The notes under the pieces were generated by a model. That model had not been told where the DNA came from and did not search any database. It saw only the letters and a program-made list of their open reading frames with translations. A stretch of 64,000 nucleotides of DNA. Source: Marchantia polymorpha subsp. ruderalis. Taxonomy: Eukaryota > Streptophyta > Marchantiopsida > Marchantiales > Marchantiaceae. This document shows, piece after piece, positions 50,901-62,785 of the stretch. Both the position numbers and the translations under genes were made by a program. Numbering within the stretch: position 1 is the stretch's first letter; the number at the start of each line of letters is the position of its first letter. The stretch is from the NCBI GenBank assembly GCA_037833965.1, contig AP031351.1, positions 20,100,501 to 20,164,500 of the forward strand. Reading direction: 5' to 3'.

Positions 50901-53900
50901 CACATAAAGTAGTAGTATACGTCATTGAGATATTAAGTTATACTACCACATGAATACGAGTTATGGAGATCAATACCCTACTCCTGGAGCTTACACGTCT
51001 AGTTGTGGTGAGGCCTGGTGAATGAATAAGAAGCTCTCCATTTCTTGTAATGAAAAGGTAAACATTAAGTCAGTATGAATGCTTGCAGTGCTTGCATCTG
51101 TGCATCATGGTCTTCCCTCGAGGTGAGCCTGATGTTGCTAGGGGTGTTGTAGGTATAATGGGTACAGTCAAGCTAGAACTACATGTTTATCTGCAAGGCG
51201 ACTAGAGCTTCATGGTAGTATCAAAGTATCCACGTTCCGGCCCTCTTCGTCCTCAGCGGCTCACTACCTCGTCCATAGACCCACAGCAAATCATGAGGAT
51301 GGAATATGATCCCTTTCACCAATCGAAATTGGATCATTTACAGTACAGCCTTGAAGACTAGTACTATAGTTATTACTCCGTGTCTTAAATCTTGCAGTAC
51401 TCGACAAAATTACTCTTCACCAGTCCTCTACATGACCTACTCGGTCTCACACACAGCTAAGTCTAATTGAAGCACCGGTAGTGGTGACCATAGTCGGTTG
51501 TCTTGCGCGTTGTGAGCAGACGACATGTAGGTCATGAGCAGAATTCCTGCAGTCAAGTGTGAAGACAACATTCCGACGACTAAAAAATTGCATAGTAAAG
51601 GGTCCGTGTCATGCCACAAAAGCAATGTAAAGCCTCAATAATGTGGGCATTTACTTAGCGTAGTGTACATCCCCACAATTAGTGCAATCTCAATGCAATG
51701 TACCTTGTTCCAGAATTCACCCTACTGTGAATGACTTCCATTAATCCAGTACTTGATTACTAACACGGTCTATAGGATGAAGAGTGTTACATTTGAGCGA
51801 GCCAGATTATAAATCAGCATAAATGACTGACTGGACAGAAGATATTGTAATGAGGGCAATGATTGTTCTTATTCCTTCCTGGACGGGAAACTACATACAA
51901 ACATGACCCTTAAAACAGAATTATTCTTCAATCTTTGAATCGTCACTGTGAAAACATCAACCGAAGAGAAACTCATTTATCAAACAAATGTGTACTCTCT
52001 TGTCCACTTACAGTTTGCATTCTTCTCATCAAGTTAGCAAGATATGCACTTATCTTTCTCGACACCGGTGAACTCCGGCCCTTTACAGTAGAGAAATTTC
52101 ATCCAATTAAATGCATTTCATTCTAGTGTATTCGATGAGTAGATTGAATAAATGAGAAGTTTGTCTTTTTAGAAAGGGATTCTTCTCTAGTTTTTTATTT
52201 GTCTCGTACGGGCGTATGCCCCATGATCAAATTATTTTATATGATCGGTATATGTTATTGCAGCCGTCCTGCATACCATGAGAAGGGTGCCACCCATCAT
52301 TAAGAAAAAATAAAAATTTCCGATTAAAATTGAATATGTTGCATGCAAGCCCAAATTATTGACATTGCACTCTATTTGTCCACAAGAGAACTAGAGAGCG
52401 TGAAGAATCTCAAAAACAGTATTCTAAAACAAATGATATCTTCTTTAGCGCTGATAGTAAAGTTCGCTATCGAGAGGGAAGACAATATTGAATAGATAGC
52501 TGAAGAGAACCCCCAAAAGCAGTATAGAAACATCTGCTTAAAGAAACACACATACTGATAAACCAACGTAACCCTGGAATAGGCAAAAATCAGCTGAAAT
52601 CTAAACTAGTCAATACGAAAGAATTAGAAAATTCACAACTTGACGAGTGAAATTACCTCAATGTCAGTATAAATTGCACCTACTAAGTGAAAAAAGTAAG
52701 AATATCAGGGACTGCTCAAGCAGTACCGTCTATTACAGCAACAAATCGTCAAGAAACCTTAGCCATACGTTGAGATGAATCAGCCGCCAAACGACGTATG
52801 GTGAGAATGATAAGAAACACCAACTTGTGCAGAAACGAGGTAGAAAAAATATTACTCCCCAAAAAAGCTTGTACAAAACGAACGGTATATGCGATGAAAT
52901 CTCATTAATCAGATAAAAATAAAAGAGGAGATACTTAATGTTATTAAAGCCCCAAATCTCCAATTTCCATTGACATTTCTTACATGTCGAGGTCGGTACC
53001 AAGAGATAACATGAGTTATAAATTATGTCCTCTCTGTGCAGTACAGGCTAAAGCATTTTGAGAAAATAATATGCTATAGATACATGTGGATACATTATAT
53101 TATGCAAAGATAAATCTACATCATGTAGTTTATGACGATCAGTCAAACATAATAAATTTAAAAACTATCTGACATCTGTATGCATCTCTAAGGTTACTAA
53201 CATAAAGATTCAATAGCAATTAAGTAAATCAAATTTGGTTGTGGAATACACAAGATAATATATGTTAAACCAGATTAGAAATCTCATCTAAAATGTTTAA
53301 AATTATCACTATTTCATTACACCAATTCATTACACATTCATTCAGATCGAATCTACCGATGGTAGAATCGATCAAAGCATCACTGATGAAATCATATAAT
53401 TCTGATCTTATAGATAAAACCTAGATTGAAATCAACCAGTGTGCAATAATTTTCAAAGTTGTAAGTCAAATCTTAACTAAATTCAAAAAATTAGATAATA
53501 CTTTGATTGCTGACTGGATAAATTGATACATGATTGTACAAAATGATATATTTTTAATTATATTTATTATTTTGGTAATTAAGATTGGTGAACTTATTTG
53601 GTTCTTGCGGCCAGTTGATCAAAACAGTATTTTTTTTGTTTGATGTGGATACCTATACTTAAAATGAAGACTGATTAGAGATTATTTTGGATGGACAAAA
53701 AAGAATTAACATCAATCAAAATCTTCAAGTGTAGAGGGGGTTGCATATCCCACTAATGACATGATTTGAGAGATGTGGATTAATTGAAAAATCCTCACAG
53801 ATTGGCAGCAGATGGAGCAAAATCAATCAAGTTGTTCTAATATAATCTGCTGCTGTTATCGGCTTACCAAAGTCCTGGTTTTCTTCGTTCAATTTAAATC

Positions 53901-56900
53901 ATATCACTTGTTGTGCATTGCAATGAGTTCTAGCGGCCTCCTGCTTTTATTTTGCCCAAGTGCGGCTATTATCTGTTCCATAAGAGGGCAAAAAACATTA
54001 TACATTAGAGAACTTACCACTTGTCAAACCAACTTTAAATTTTTTTTGAACCAGATAACCGTCTACTCAAAATCTAGCAATTTCTCAAAGAAGAGAGAGC
54101 CTCATATTTGTACTCTTCAAACACTAAAAATAGGCTTAAAATATTCTGGCAAAAAACCAAGGGTAATGAATGAATACTGAGTCACAATGAAAATGAACAA
54201 TGTAAAGATGTGGTCTTGGTGTGTAAGTTGACAAAAGCTTGAATATCTCGGATAGGATAGTGGGATGTGAATGCCAAAAATAACACCCGATTCAAATCAT
54301 GTAAAAGGGAGAAGGCATACTATATTAGCATTAATTTAGTCGCCAAACGGAGAGTACATTTAGGCAATTTAGGCACTGCGCCATTAGGTCGCCTATGTTA
54401 AGCATGCAGCAAATCGGCTTACGTCAAGCAATTTTAGACATAATTTTCTCATCCCCCAAAGTGTGATAATCACACTTTAAAACTTGAAAATCTGTTCATA
54501 AAAGTGAAGGAAGATACGAAAAATTTTATTGGAATAAATACTTGCAATTTCAAGTATTGCAATTTAACTTGCAATACTTGAAATCTTTCGATTTTTTTCC
54601 TTTGACAAAATTTACCTATATTTCAACTTTTTCAATTTAGAAACTACTGCAACTGATTCAAATGTTAACGTTTCTTTGCGGATAACACTTGAGTGTATGT
54701 TTATGCAGAGATAAAATCTCACATAGAGTTATGAGCGGGAGACTGATACACACCCTCCAGTAATCGTGCATCAAATCTTGGGGGACAGAAGGTGCATGTA
54801 GAAATGTTTATCTCTGAAGACGATTTCGTACACTGTAATTCATATCTAACCGGTTTACGGAGGAAGATCATGACCGGACTCACCTGTAGGAAAAGTAGGG
54901 GTTTGTTCGTGAATCCATGCTTTCTACTAGCGGGATACTAAATCTGATATATACTGTAGGTTAGTAGAAGAAAAGAAAAAGTTGTTCAAGGTGGGGTCCA
55001 GTAAAGAGAAAGTTGTGTCAAAGTGAATCGATCCGGAACAATTGAAATTCGGTGGACCTCGGTAAACAAATGAAGGAAGAACTAGGCTTGAACAAACATA
55101 GTCGTTGGGATGTCATCATCTTCTGTGAACGTATCTTTTGTACTGTCCATGATATAAAGACGCATATGCAATTCGACGGAATGAAATACTGTGGAATTCA
55201 TTTCGTGCACAATCTATGCCTTCTTCTATTATTGTTGTGTGTGCCGCTATTTCGAAAATTCGAAGTGGACAACACTGGCCATTCAAATGGACACCGACAG
55301 ACGAGCCACCCTTTTCTCGATACTGTGAACTGCACTCCATCCAACAGTCGATATTGTGGCCAGAAGATGTGTGTCCTGAAGAGGCTACTGTTCAGGACAG
55401 AGGAATGATTGACCATAGCGACAGAGTACGTGCAGCTATTTGGAAGACCATACAGAAACGGACGTAAGCTGTCAAAGTTGGGCTCACCTTGATCTTCTGT
55501 TTCGACATTATTCGCGAGTATCGCTCGTCCTTGAAACGAATTTCGTTTCTCCATGTTGTAACGAGGTCCTGAAGCAGAAACTGGCGGCACCCCAATGCCA
55601 ACGTCAAGAGATACGTACGCACGTTGTATTCAGCGGATCTCGATGACGTATTTGACGTGACCGCCAAGCAGGAGTGGTGAATATAGCTGTTAAATAATCA
55701 CAGGATTTTTTGCCTCGGACTTCATATTAGATGTTCACCGCAGCTTTCGAAACCTCGAAAGTTATCGTCGGCAGTGATTACTGTGTGAACGGATCTCGTG
55801 AAGGGTGTAAAGTAGGGGCTCCTGTGGGCCTTTGCTTGGCCCTACTGACATTCTCATCTCCCATTCTTTGAAACCTTCGCACCGCAATGAGCGTTATTAG
55901 ACTCTGCACTGTACAGACAGTGTTTGAGTTTTTAGGATATGCTCAGGAGAATGGAGACTGTGGGGAGGTATTGCCCAGATTATACTCTAGGTGTTGGCAG
56001 ACTGCAGCAAGAGACATCATCTGCAAAGACGCTTATACACTACTCATCTTCAGTCCTTACATGGTATATAACGGTACGTATAATGGTCATTCTGTATCTC
56101 GAGAACGCGTCTTGCGTATCAGGGCAGATTACGGCCTGGTCCTGGCAGGCAAGGGCGGCCGGCAGGAGGTCCTATCCTGACCAGGAGTTAGAGTACGACC
56201 ATTGTCAATGCGGGCAGGGGCGGGAGAGAAGAAGATGATGCTTGTCGAACACCTATACTTCCCCTCATCAGATCTAATCCGTGCTTTTCTTTCGTAGACC
56301 TTATTGCTGGAAAAGATTTACGTTCTTAGGGTACAAAGGCCGTGACAGTCCATAATGGAAAACTTCTCGAATAAGACTGAACAGATTTGTGAAACTAGAG
56401 CTAATAGCTGTTGGCTAAAAGGCAGATTCTCGCCTTGACTTTGCATGACTAACAGACCACAGTACCAGTTCATACAGGTCTGGTCAGGGTTCGTAGCCAG
56501 GAAAAGGTCAGTCCAATCGTCTACCTGACACCACCTGCGTAAAGCTAACTGCGACAAACCATGCGCAGTGGTTGGAGGTAGAGAGAGTTCACTCAACTTT
56601 ACTGGCCAGAGTTGTCTACTCCTGAAGGTTGTAATTGTTTAAGTTGTCCTCTTCGAAGAAATGAAGCAATACATCAGGTAGGCAATTCTTATCCAGGCAA
56701 GGAATAACGAGGAAATCATTACCAAACGATATAAAAGCTCAGCAACGGACAGAGTAATATTCAGGGTTGTTCCAAGTTCACAACCAAGGATACAAGGCAA
56801 TGACAGTTACACTCTTCAAGAACATGGTTCTGTATCTAGCGTCGTAGGAACAGTAAGGTGGAGGAGCGAGATCGATGGCAACTGAAGAAAACGGGTCCTA

Positions 56901-57600
56901 CCCGATCGAGGGAGTGTGTGGAATGCTACGAGGCATGTGATTGTGTGTTGAGAGTGCTGAGTTCTGTCAGTTTTCGGGAACGGTTGATGGATGGTCGAGG
57001 TCAAGTGCGAGATTCCCAAAGCATCAAGCATTTCATCTAAAATGCAAGAATGTGATTGATGGAAGGCTACGAAAACATTCAATCTATGAGCCATATGCCT
57101 ACTTTGCTTTGATCATGCCCATAAAAGATGGTTGACAGGAATGGAAGAATAGAAGACAGCAGGCGTTCAGGACAGTGGAACATGAGCAGGCTGTAAAGTA
57201 GAGGGAGAGAGAGAGAGAGAGCAGTTGGAGGAAGGTAAGGTGATTTGAGAAGGGAAAGAAGGCGATAGGTGAGTTGCAGTGAAGTGCCGTTTGAAGAAGA
57301 GCACCGGGTGGGGGAGGGTTATTTGGCTAGTTTGGGAGGATAACGACGAGAAAAGCAGAGGGACGAGGGAGGCGCCAGAGGCATGAAGAGAAGACTCACA
57401 CGGCGAGAAGAGCATGAAGAAAGGGGAGATGGAAGCAGACGATGGGGCTTTGGGCATGGGCGCCGTATCTTTGTCGCCGCCACTCTGGCGCGACAACCTA
57501 GGTTCACTGGCCACTCGGAAGGCCGGGCTTTCCTGATGTGAAGGTCCACGTGGCGCGTCATCATGTGCGTGATTGCGCGCTGATGTCGGAGTACGGCCTA
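50901..57600. other. gene-poor intergenic region
   Basis: No supported gene. Frames at 53,812-54,180 and 55,050-55,650 are short, overlapping and without motifs. Two strong hairpins occur at 54,458-54,584. From 57.15 kb GC content rises and a (GA)n run (about 57,204-57,221) appears, marking approach to the TCP promoter region. A 115-codon minus frame at 57,167-57,514 lies in this skewed DNA and is not credible on its own. Confidence 0.45.
54458..54584. repeat. two perfect hairpins, arms 9 and 16 bp
   Basis: AAAGTGTGA-TAA-TCACACTTT (54,458-54,478), then, 68 bases on, ATTTCAAGTATTGCAA (54,547-54,562) and its exact reverse complement TTGCAATACTTGAAAT (54,569-54,584) around the 6-base loop TTTAAC. 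Confidence 0.85.
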
Positions 57601-59299
57601 CACGCTCTCCCTTTACCGCGCCTCCCGTCTTAACTGACGACTCCGTTCGCTAATCCCGATAGGCAATACCGTCGGGTCCCACGGTCGCCCCGTCCCCGTC
57701 CTCGTCCCGTCCCGTCCTTACCCTCGCCCCCCTTCCCTTCATCTTCATCTTCCTTTTTCTTCGGGCACTTCCCTTGCTTCGCTTGGCTTTCTTCCCCCAC
57801 TCTCTCTATCACTCCCACCCGAGTCCCTTTCTCCGCCTCTCTCCCACCTCGACGCTATCCCTGGGCTGGGCTGGGCTGCGTTGCTCTGGTCGGGTCGGGC
57901 CGGGCCGGGCCCCCACACCACACAGAAGCTAATGGCACACTGTTCGTGCTAGCAAGGTTGCAGTCCACTGTTACTCGGCTGCCCACTTCAGCCCACCACA
58001 CCACCGGTCGCACTCGCACTCTAGAGAGAGAGAGAGATCGAGAGCGAGAGCCAGGGAGGGAGAGGGCAAGGGAGAGGACGGAAGCTCGGGGATGACGAGG
58101 TGACAACGCACATCTCTACCTCATTCGCTCCTCTCGTAGAGCTCACGACTCTCAGGAGCCCCTACGTGCTGATCCGGCTCATATGCCATGTGATGATTTT
58201 GTCTCGCCTTCGAGAGGGAGTTCAAAACTCCGGCTGGACTTCGCGGCTTCGGTATGTTGATCGAGAAATCTCACGAGAAATCTCACCATTCTTATGCGTT
58301 GTTTGATCGATTTTGACCGGGTTGTTGCCGGAGCCTGTCGAGGAGAAAGGCCGTCGAGACGGCCGTTGTTGCAACTTCTGGGAAAGGATCCGGAATGTTA
58401 GCATGGGCTCGGTCTGTTGATTCCTCCACGAGCTGCCATGCAAGGTGGGTTATCGATGTCAGACGGAAACTCAACGTAACTGACCCCCACTGTTGGTTGG
58501 CCTGGTCTGGTCTTCCCCATAGTATGCACGAGAGATCGATCAGGAGAGAGTACGCGTCCAGTATAGATGGACACTACAGTAGATGCCTTCACACAGCCGT
58601 CTGGGATAGGCTTCCTGCAATCTAAGATGAGGGTTTGACGGACAACTTACATACTATATCGAGTTTTTCCAATTGAATGTGTGAAATTGTGGACTTACAC
58701 ACATGGTAAGCGGTGAACGGATGCCAAGTGGCAATACTCATAATCATAGCGTTCTTCAGACATATACTGCTAGATTTCGCTCCTCTCGACTTGCTTTCTG
58801 CAGCCGTAGAGGGCTGCAGTATTGAGTTCTGATGAATGGAAGTTCACTTCATCTACCACAGACTGTGGAACTTGAAACAATTTTTGGGGTTCTTGTCCAC
58901 CGTTTCCCATAGTTCGAACTTCTACTGTTACATGTGAGGCGCTGTCTACGCTGTTAAAAAGTTCCGGGTTCCTGCACTTCCTACTCCCATGGGTTCGAGC
59001 ATTTACGAGTAGATGGTAGACCGTCTCTTACTCCTTGGGAAAGCCTTTAAGTTCCTCCTGAGAAACTGAGCATAACTCGTAGAGCGCGAGATGAGTGTAC
59101 GAGTGATCTTCTTCTGGGCGGAAATCGAATGCTATTTAAATAGGAGAAGCGTCTCACCTGATCGCAGAGTGCGAGCACCTCGTTACTCTTATATGATAGA
59201 GTAACGATGTTCATGTTGAGTGTACAGCTGAATGTGTAAGCTTGGTCACCTGGTCGTAGTATGTCCTCTTCTCGCAGTTTTGTTTCTAGTCACGCACAA
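57601..59299 (+). promoter_or_regulatory. promoter and 5' leader region of the TCP gene
   Basis: 57.6-58.1 kb is GC-rich, with CT-rich tracts on the coding strand, GGGCTGGGCTGGGCTG and GGGTCGGGCCGGGCCGGGC repeats (57,863-57,910) and a GA run (58,024-58,036), typical of plant promoters and leaders. 58.1-59.3 kb is ordinary sequence with many short ATG frames, consistent with a long leader. The transcription start was not located. Confidence 0.5.
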
Positions 59300-62200
59300 A
59301 TGTCGAGTCGATGGTAAGCATAGAGACTGAGAGGAATGGAGTGAGTAAATTTATGTCACACTGATATACTCTATCATATATTCTCTACACGTCACAGGTC
59401 AACGAGCTGGAGGATTGGGTTCGAGGGCAACTGTTGGCCAGTGGAAAGAGATCTCCAAGACGTTTGCAATAGACAATGCTCGGACTCCACGGGATATTTG
59501 GAAGTGTCAGTCAGAGCTGCGAAGCAACCGCAATCGGAGGTGTGCTTTTCTGTAGCGAATGGAAGCAAGTTTGAATCAAAAGTTGATGAGAGAGCAAGAG
59601 ATGGAGAGAGGTTTCGAATAGAAAGAGATCAGATCAGACAATACGCGCAGTCCATCTACAGAACACTTGCAGATCCACAGGCGGCGGCAGTCCCAACAGA
59701 ACAGCGGTCTTCAGGCCTGCGGAGTTCGATCCCAGGAGGCCAACTCGCATGTGATGTAAGCAAATATAGAGTTCAGACAGCATCGGCAAATCAGCTGCAT
59801 CCCAATTCTAACGACAGTTTCGAGAGCATAAATTTTTCCCCTTCATCACCCATCACTGATCATCAGAGAGAGTTACGACGTACTGAAATTGAGGCGGGAT
59901 TGGAGCCAGAAGGTACGAGGAGACAAAACGTTGGAGAGGAAGCTTCAGACCAAATAAATCGAGCTACTTCTCTGAAGAACGGGTTTCCACTGGCTGAGAG
60001 AGCAAGTGCTCCTGAGAAGTTCATCGCGGAAGGGCTGGATGATTCTGAGCCAGCAAGACACGGCAGAGGAGGTCCTCAGAACAAGCGGTCTAGTATTTGG
60101 GCAAAAAATGTGGAACTAGTGGGACATGGTCCTTTCGCCTTCCGTGAGAACATTGTGGAATGCAGTACACATATTGGTGTGAGTGAGAAGGAAGGCTTCG
60201 TTTTACATGATGTAATCGATGCACAGGCCTCGCATGGAAGAGCTAAAGAGCCCACAGCTGACTCAGGGACACCGAGAAGCCAAAATTCTCATCAGAGGAC
60301 AATACATCCGCAAGGACGTCAAGATAGAGCCAAGACTGCCAATGCCATCCCCAGTAGTCCACAATCGCAGGCTTTGACTGATAGAGTTTCTAGAGGAGCA
60401 GCCTCTGATGCGCTAGGCACCGATTTACTTCCTCAAAGCATTGGGAGTGATCTACTTCAGCAGGGAACCACCCCAGCACGAGTCGAACGAGTCCAAAATA
60501 TATCACGGACGAGAAGTGGCGGTGAGAGAGACGTGGAGGATACCTTAAAAGGCCGTAGATATCCGGAGAGAATTGGAGACCTTAGAGCAACTACAGTAGC
60601 CACAGCTGGACGCCAACATAAAGCAGAAAGATCTGGGGAAATACCTCCTGTTCGAACAAGTCAAGAGACAGTTGTAGGTACAGCAGGAGTTCTCACAATT
60701 CCAGAAAGAATCGGTGGGACGGCAGAAGATCTGACAGCACGCGAAATAGTTGATGTTTCAGAAAGCCATTCAGTCAGTGAAAGAGTTGGAGGTAGAGCAG
60801 AAACACATTCAGCTCAAGACGGTGGAAGTGCCGAAGGTTTCACGATTCGAGAAAGAACTGGAGGGAGTCCATCCGAAGGCAACAAAATTCCAGAAAGAAT
60901 TGGAGCAGTTTCAGACAGAGACTCGGCGGGGAAGGTCCAAGAGAAAGGAAAAGAAGAAAAGCTCCATCCGAGGGAAGAGGGACATCAACGGCAAAGCGAG
61001 TCATCAGACGAAAGGAGGCTTCGGGCACGAATCGACGGCTCAGGTGGTAGCGCCTCAGGAGGAGGTGATGAGATTGAGGAGCCCAAAGTCGTGCGTCCTG
61101 CACGGCCATCGGGTGGGAAGGATCGCCACAGCAAAGTGAACACTGCTAAGGGTCCCAGAGATCGGAGAGTGAGACTATCCGTCCCTACAGCAGTGCAGTT
61201 TTACGATGTCCAAGACCGACTTGGCTTTGATCAACCAAGCAAGGCCGTGGAATGGCTTATTCATAAAGCCAAGGACGCAATCGATGAGCTTGGTCGTATT
61301 CCTGTCGATGGCAAGGATGGACCTCGCGTACCCAGTGTGTGTACGTCCGATATTACACGTCACGTTTCGATTTCCTCTTCTTACGGTGCGGGCGCCGTCT
61401 CAGGTCTTGTGAGTGGCACTTCATCTTGTTCACCTGCAAGTTCATTCCAAGGCCCTTCCAGTATGTCGTATGGAGATCAGCTGAGCTTCTTAATGAACCC
61501 ATCTATTGCTCAGGGAATGTTTGCGCCTCTACAGCCAAATCAAGGAAATTTTGCAGGTCCAACCTTTGGTGTAGGAAGAATGGATCTGACTAGGCCGAAT
61601 AGCGGATCTGCGGAAGGAGGCAGATCGAATGAATCAGCAGGATCTCCATTGGCACGTGTGGAATCCAGGACAAAGGCGAGAGAGAGGGCAAGGGAGAGGA
61701 CGAAAAAGGGTCCCGGAAGAGATGGAAACCAAGGGAAAGTCACCAGCGGTGGTTCGCCGTCATCCTCTCAGTCACCTCCTTTCCATCCTAATCCCGCATT
61801 TAACTCCTTCAATGCGTCAAATTCCATTCAGAGTTCTGGTCATGGCTTGTCCTTACAGAGCCCACATCAAAGCGCGCTACTCCCCGCCGCATATGACGGA
61901 AGCCCATTCTCGAGGATCATGCAAGGTTCTCACCAAGCCACCTTTCAAAATATGATCATGCACAATCCCCCTCTGGACTGTCAGTTTGGCGATCAGACTC
62001 AAAGCCCTCTTCACAATGCGTTTCTGGTCCAGCCTCAAGCTTCTTTACCAAGTCCTTCTCACACTATGAACACGTTACAGCACCCACATTTGCAGACGAT
62101 GCAAGTAAACGCTCAAGGAGCCCTTCACTTGGGTACCAATTTCAATCCCGGACCATGTTCATCTTCCTTCGCCGAGGCATCTATGTCCTCTCCTCATTAT

Positions 62201-62785
62201 CCACCCGTTCCCACTCTTCCGATATCTCAATCGCTCTCGATTCCTCAGTTGTCTTCCCTAGGTATGTCTCCTGCCAGTTCGCTAGGACCTCATTACCCCA
62301 CCGGAAGCCCGACACCGATACCTCCAGGATTTTCTCCCGGTCCTCCTGCTTCAGCATTTCGAGCCCATTCCTTGTCCATAAGCCAATGCTCAAATCCGAA
62401 TCAGAATCATCAGCAGCAGCAGCAACAGCTTCAAGGATTGTCAAGAGTTCAACGTCCAGTTCCGTCCTTCAGCACTACTCCATCGACGTCGCATGCCGGA
62501 TCTTCTTCGTCAAGGGCACATGCACACCCGTACTACTCAGGGAATTCTTCGACGGCACTCATGGGCTGTCTTCAATCCATGCCATCGTTCGCACCCAGAA
62601 GCAATGTGGGCTACGAGCATGGACAACGAGTGCGTCCTATGATGTCTCCTAATCGAATTCATTCCTATCAAGCATCCAACTCTCAGATACCGGCGAGAAT
62701 TCATGGTCTCGATGACATGGAAGAGCTCGAGGAAGAGCCGAATCCAGCAACACCATCTTCTCCACATCTTTCTCCCCACCCTTGA
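59300..62785 (+). CDS. class II TCP transcription factor (CIN/TCP2-24-like), about 1,133 aa
   Basis: The large open frame (59,398-62,785) has no usable ATG at its start. A 14-nt exon at 59,300-59,313 (ATG TCG AGT CGA TG, donor GTAAGC) joins through an 84-bp intron to 59,398 in correct phase, giving [15 protein letters not shown] and a total of 3,402 nt. The TCP basic helix-loop-helix domain is at about residues 578-637: [20 protein letters not shown], then [20 protein letters not shown] and [16 protein letters not shown], with the class II form of the basic region. An arginine-rich R domain follows (about 61,665-61,713: [15 protein letters not shown]), as in TCP2/TCP24 and CYC/TB1. The ~575-residue N-terminus is hydrophilic, with repeated (P/S)ER(I/V)GG units. 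The C-terminus is Ser/Pro/Gln-rich with an acidic tail ([10 protein letters not shown]). CIN-type TCPs regulate cell proliferation and organ form. The protein is about two to three times the usual length. Confidence 0.9.
60553..60912 (+). repeat. imperfect ER-x-G(G) repeats within the TCP N-terminal region
   Basis: Six copies of a short unit (consensus I-P-E-R-I-G-G) have their Glu codons at 60566, 60626, 60704, 60779, 60851 and 60893, spaced 20, 26, 25, 24 and 14 codons apart. Examples are [34 protein letters not shown] and IPERIGA. This suggests expansion from a roughly 24-codon unit. Confidence 0.7.

Noticed and set aside
55216-55467. Plus-strand frame with Trp/Pro-rich segment (QHWPFKWTPTDEPPFSRYCE)
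   Set aside because: Looks mildly protein-like, but overlapping frames on both strands are equally long and I recognise no family.
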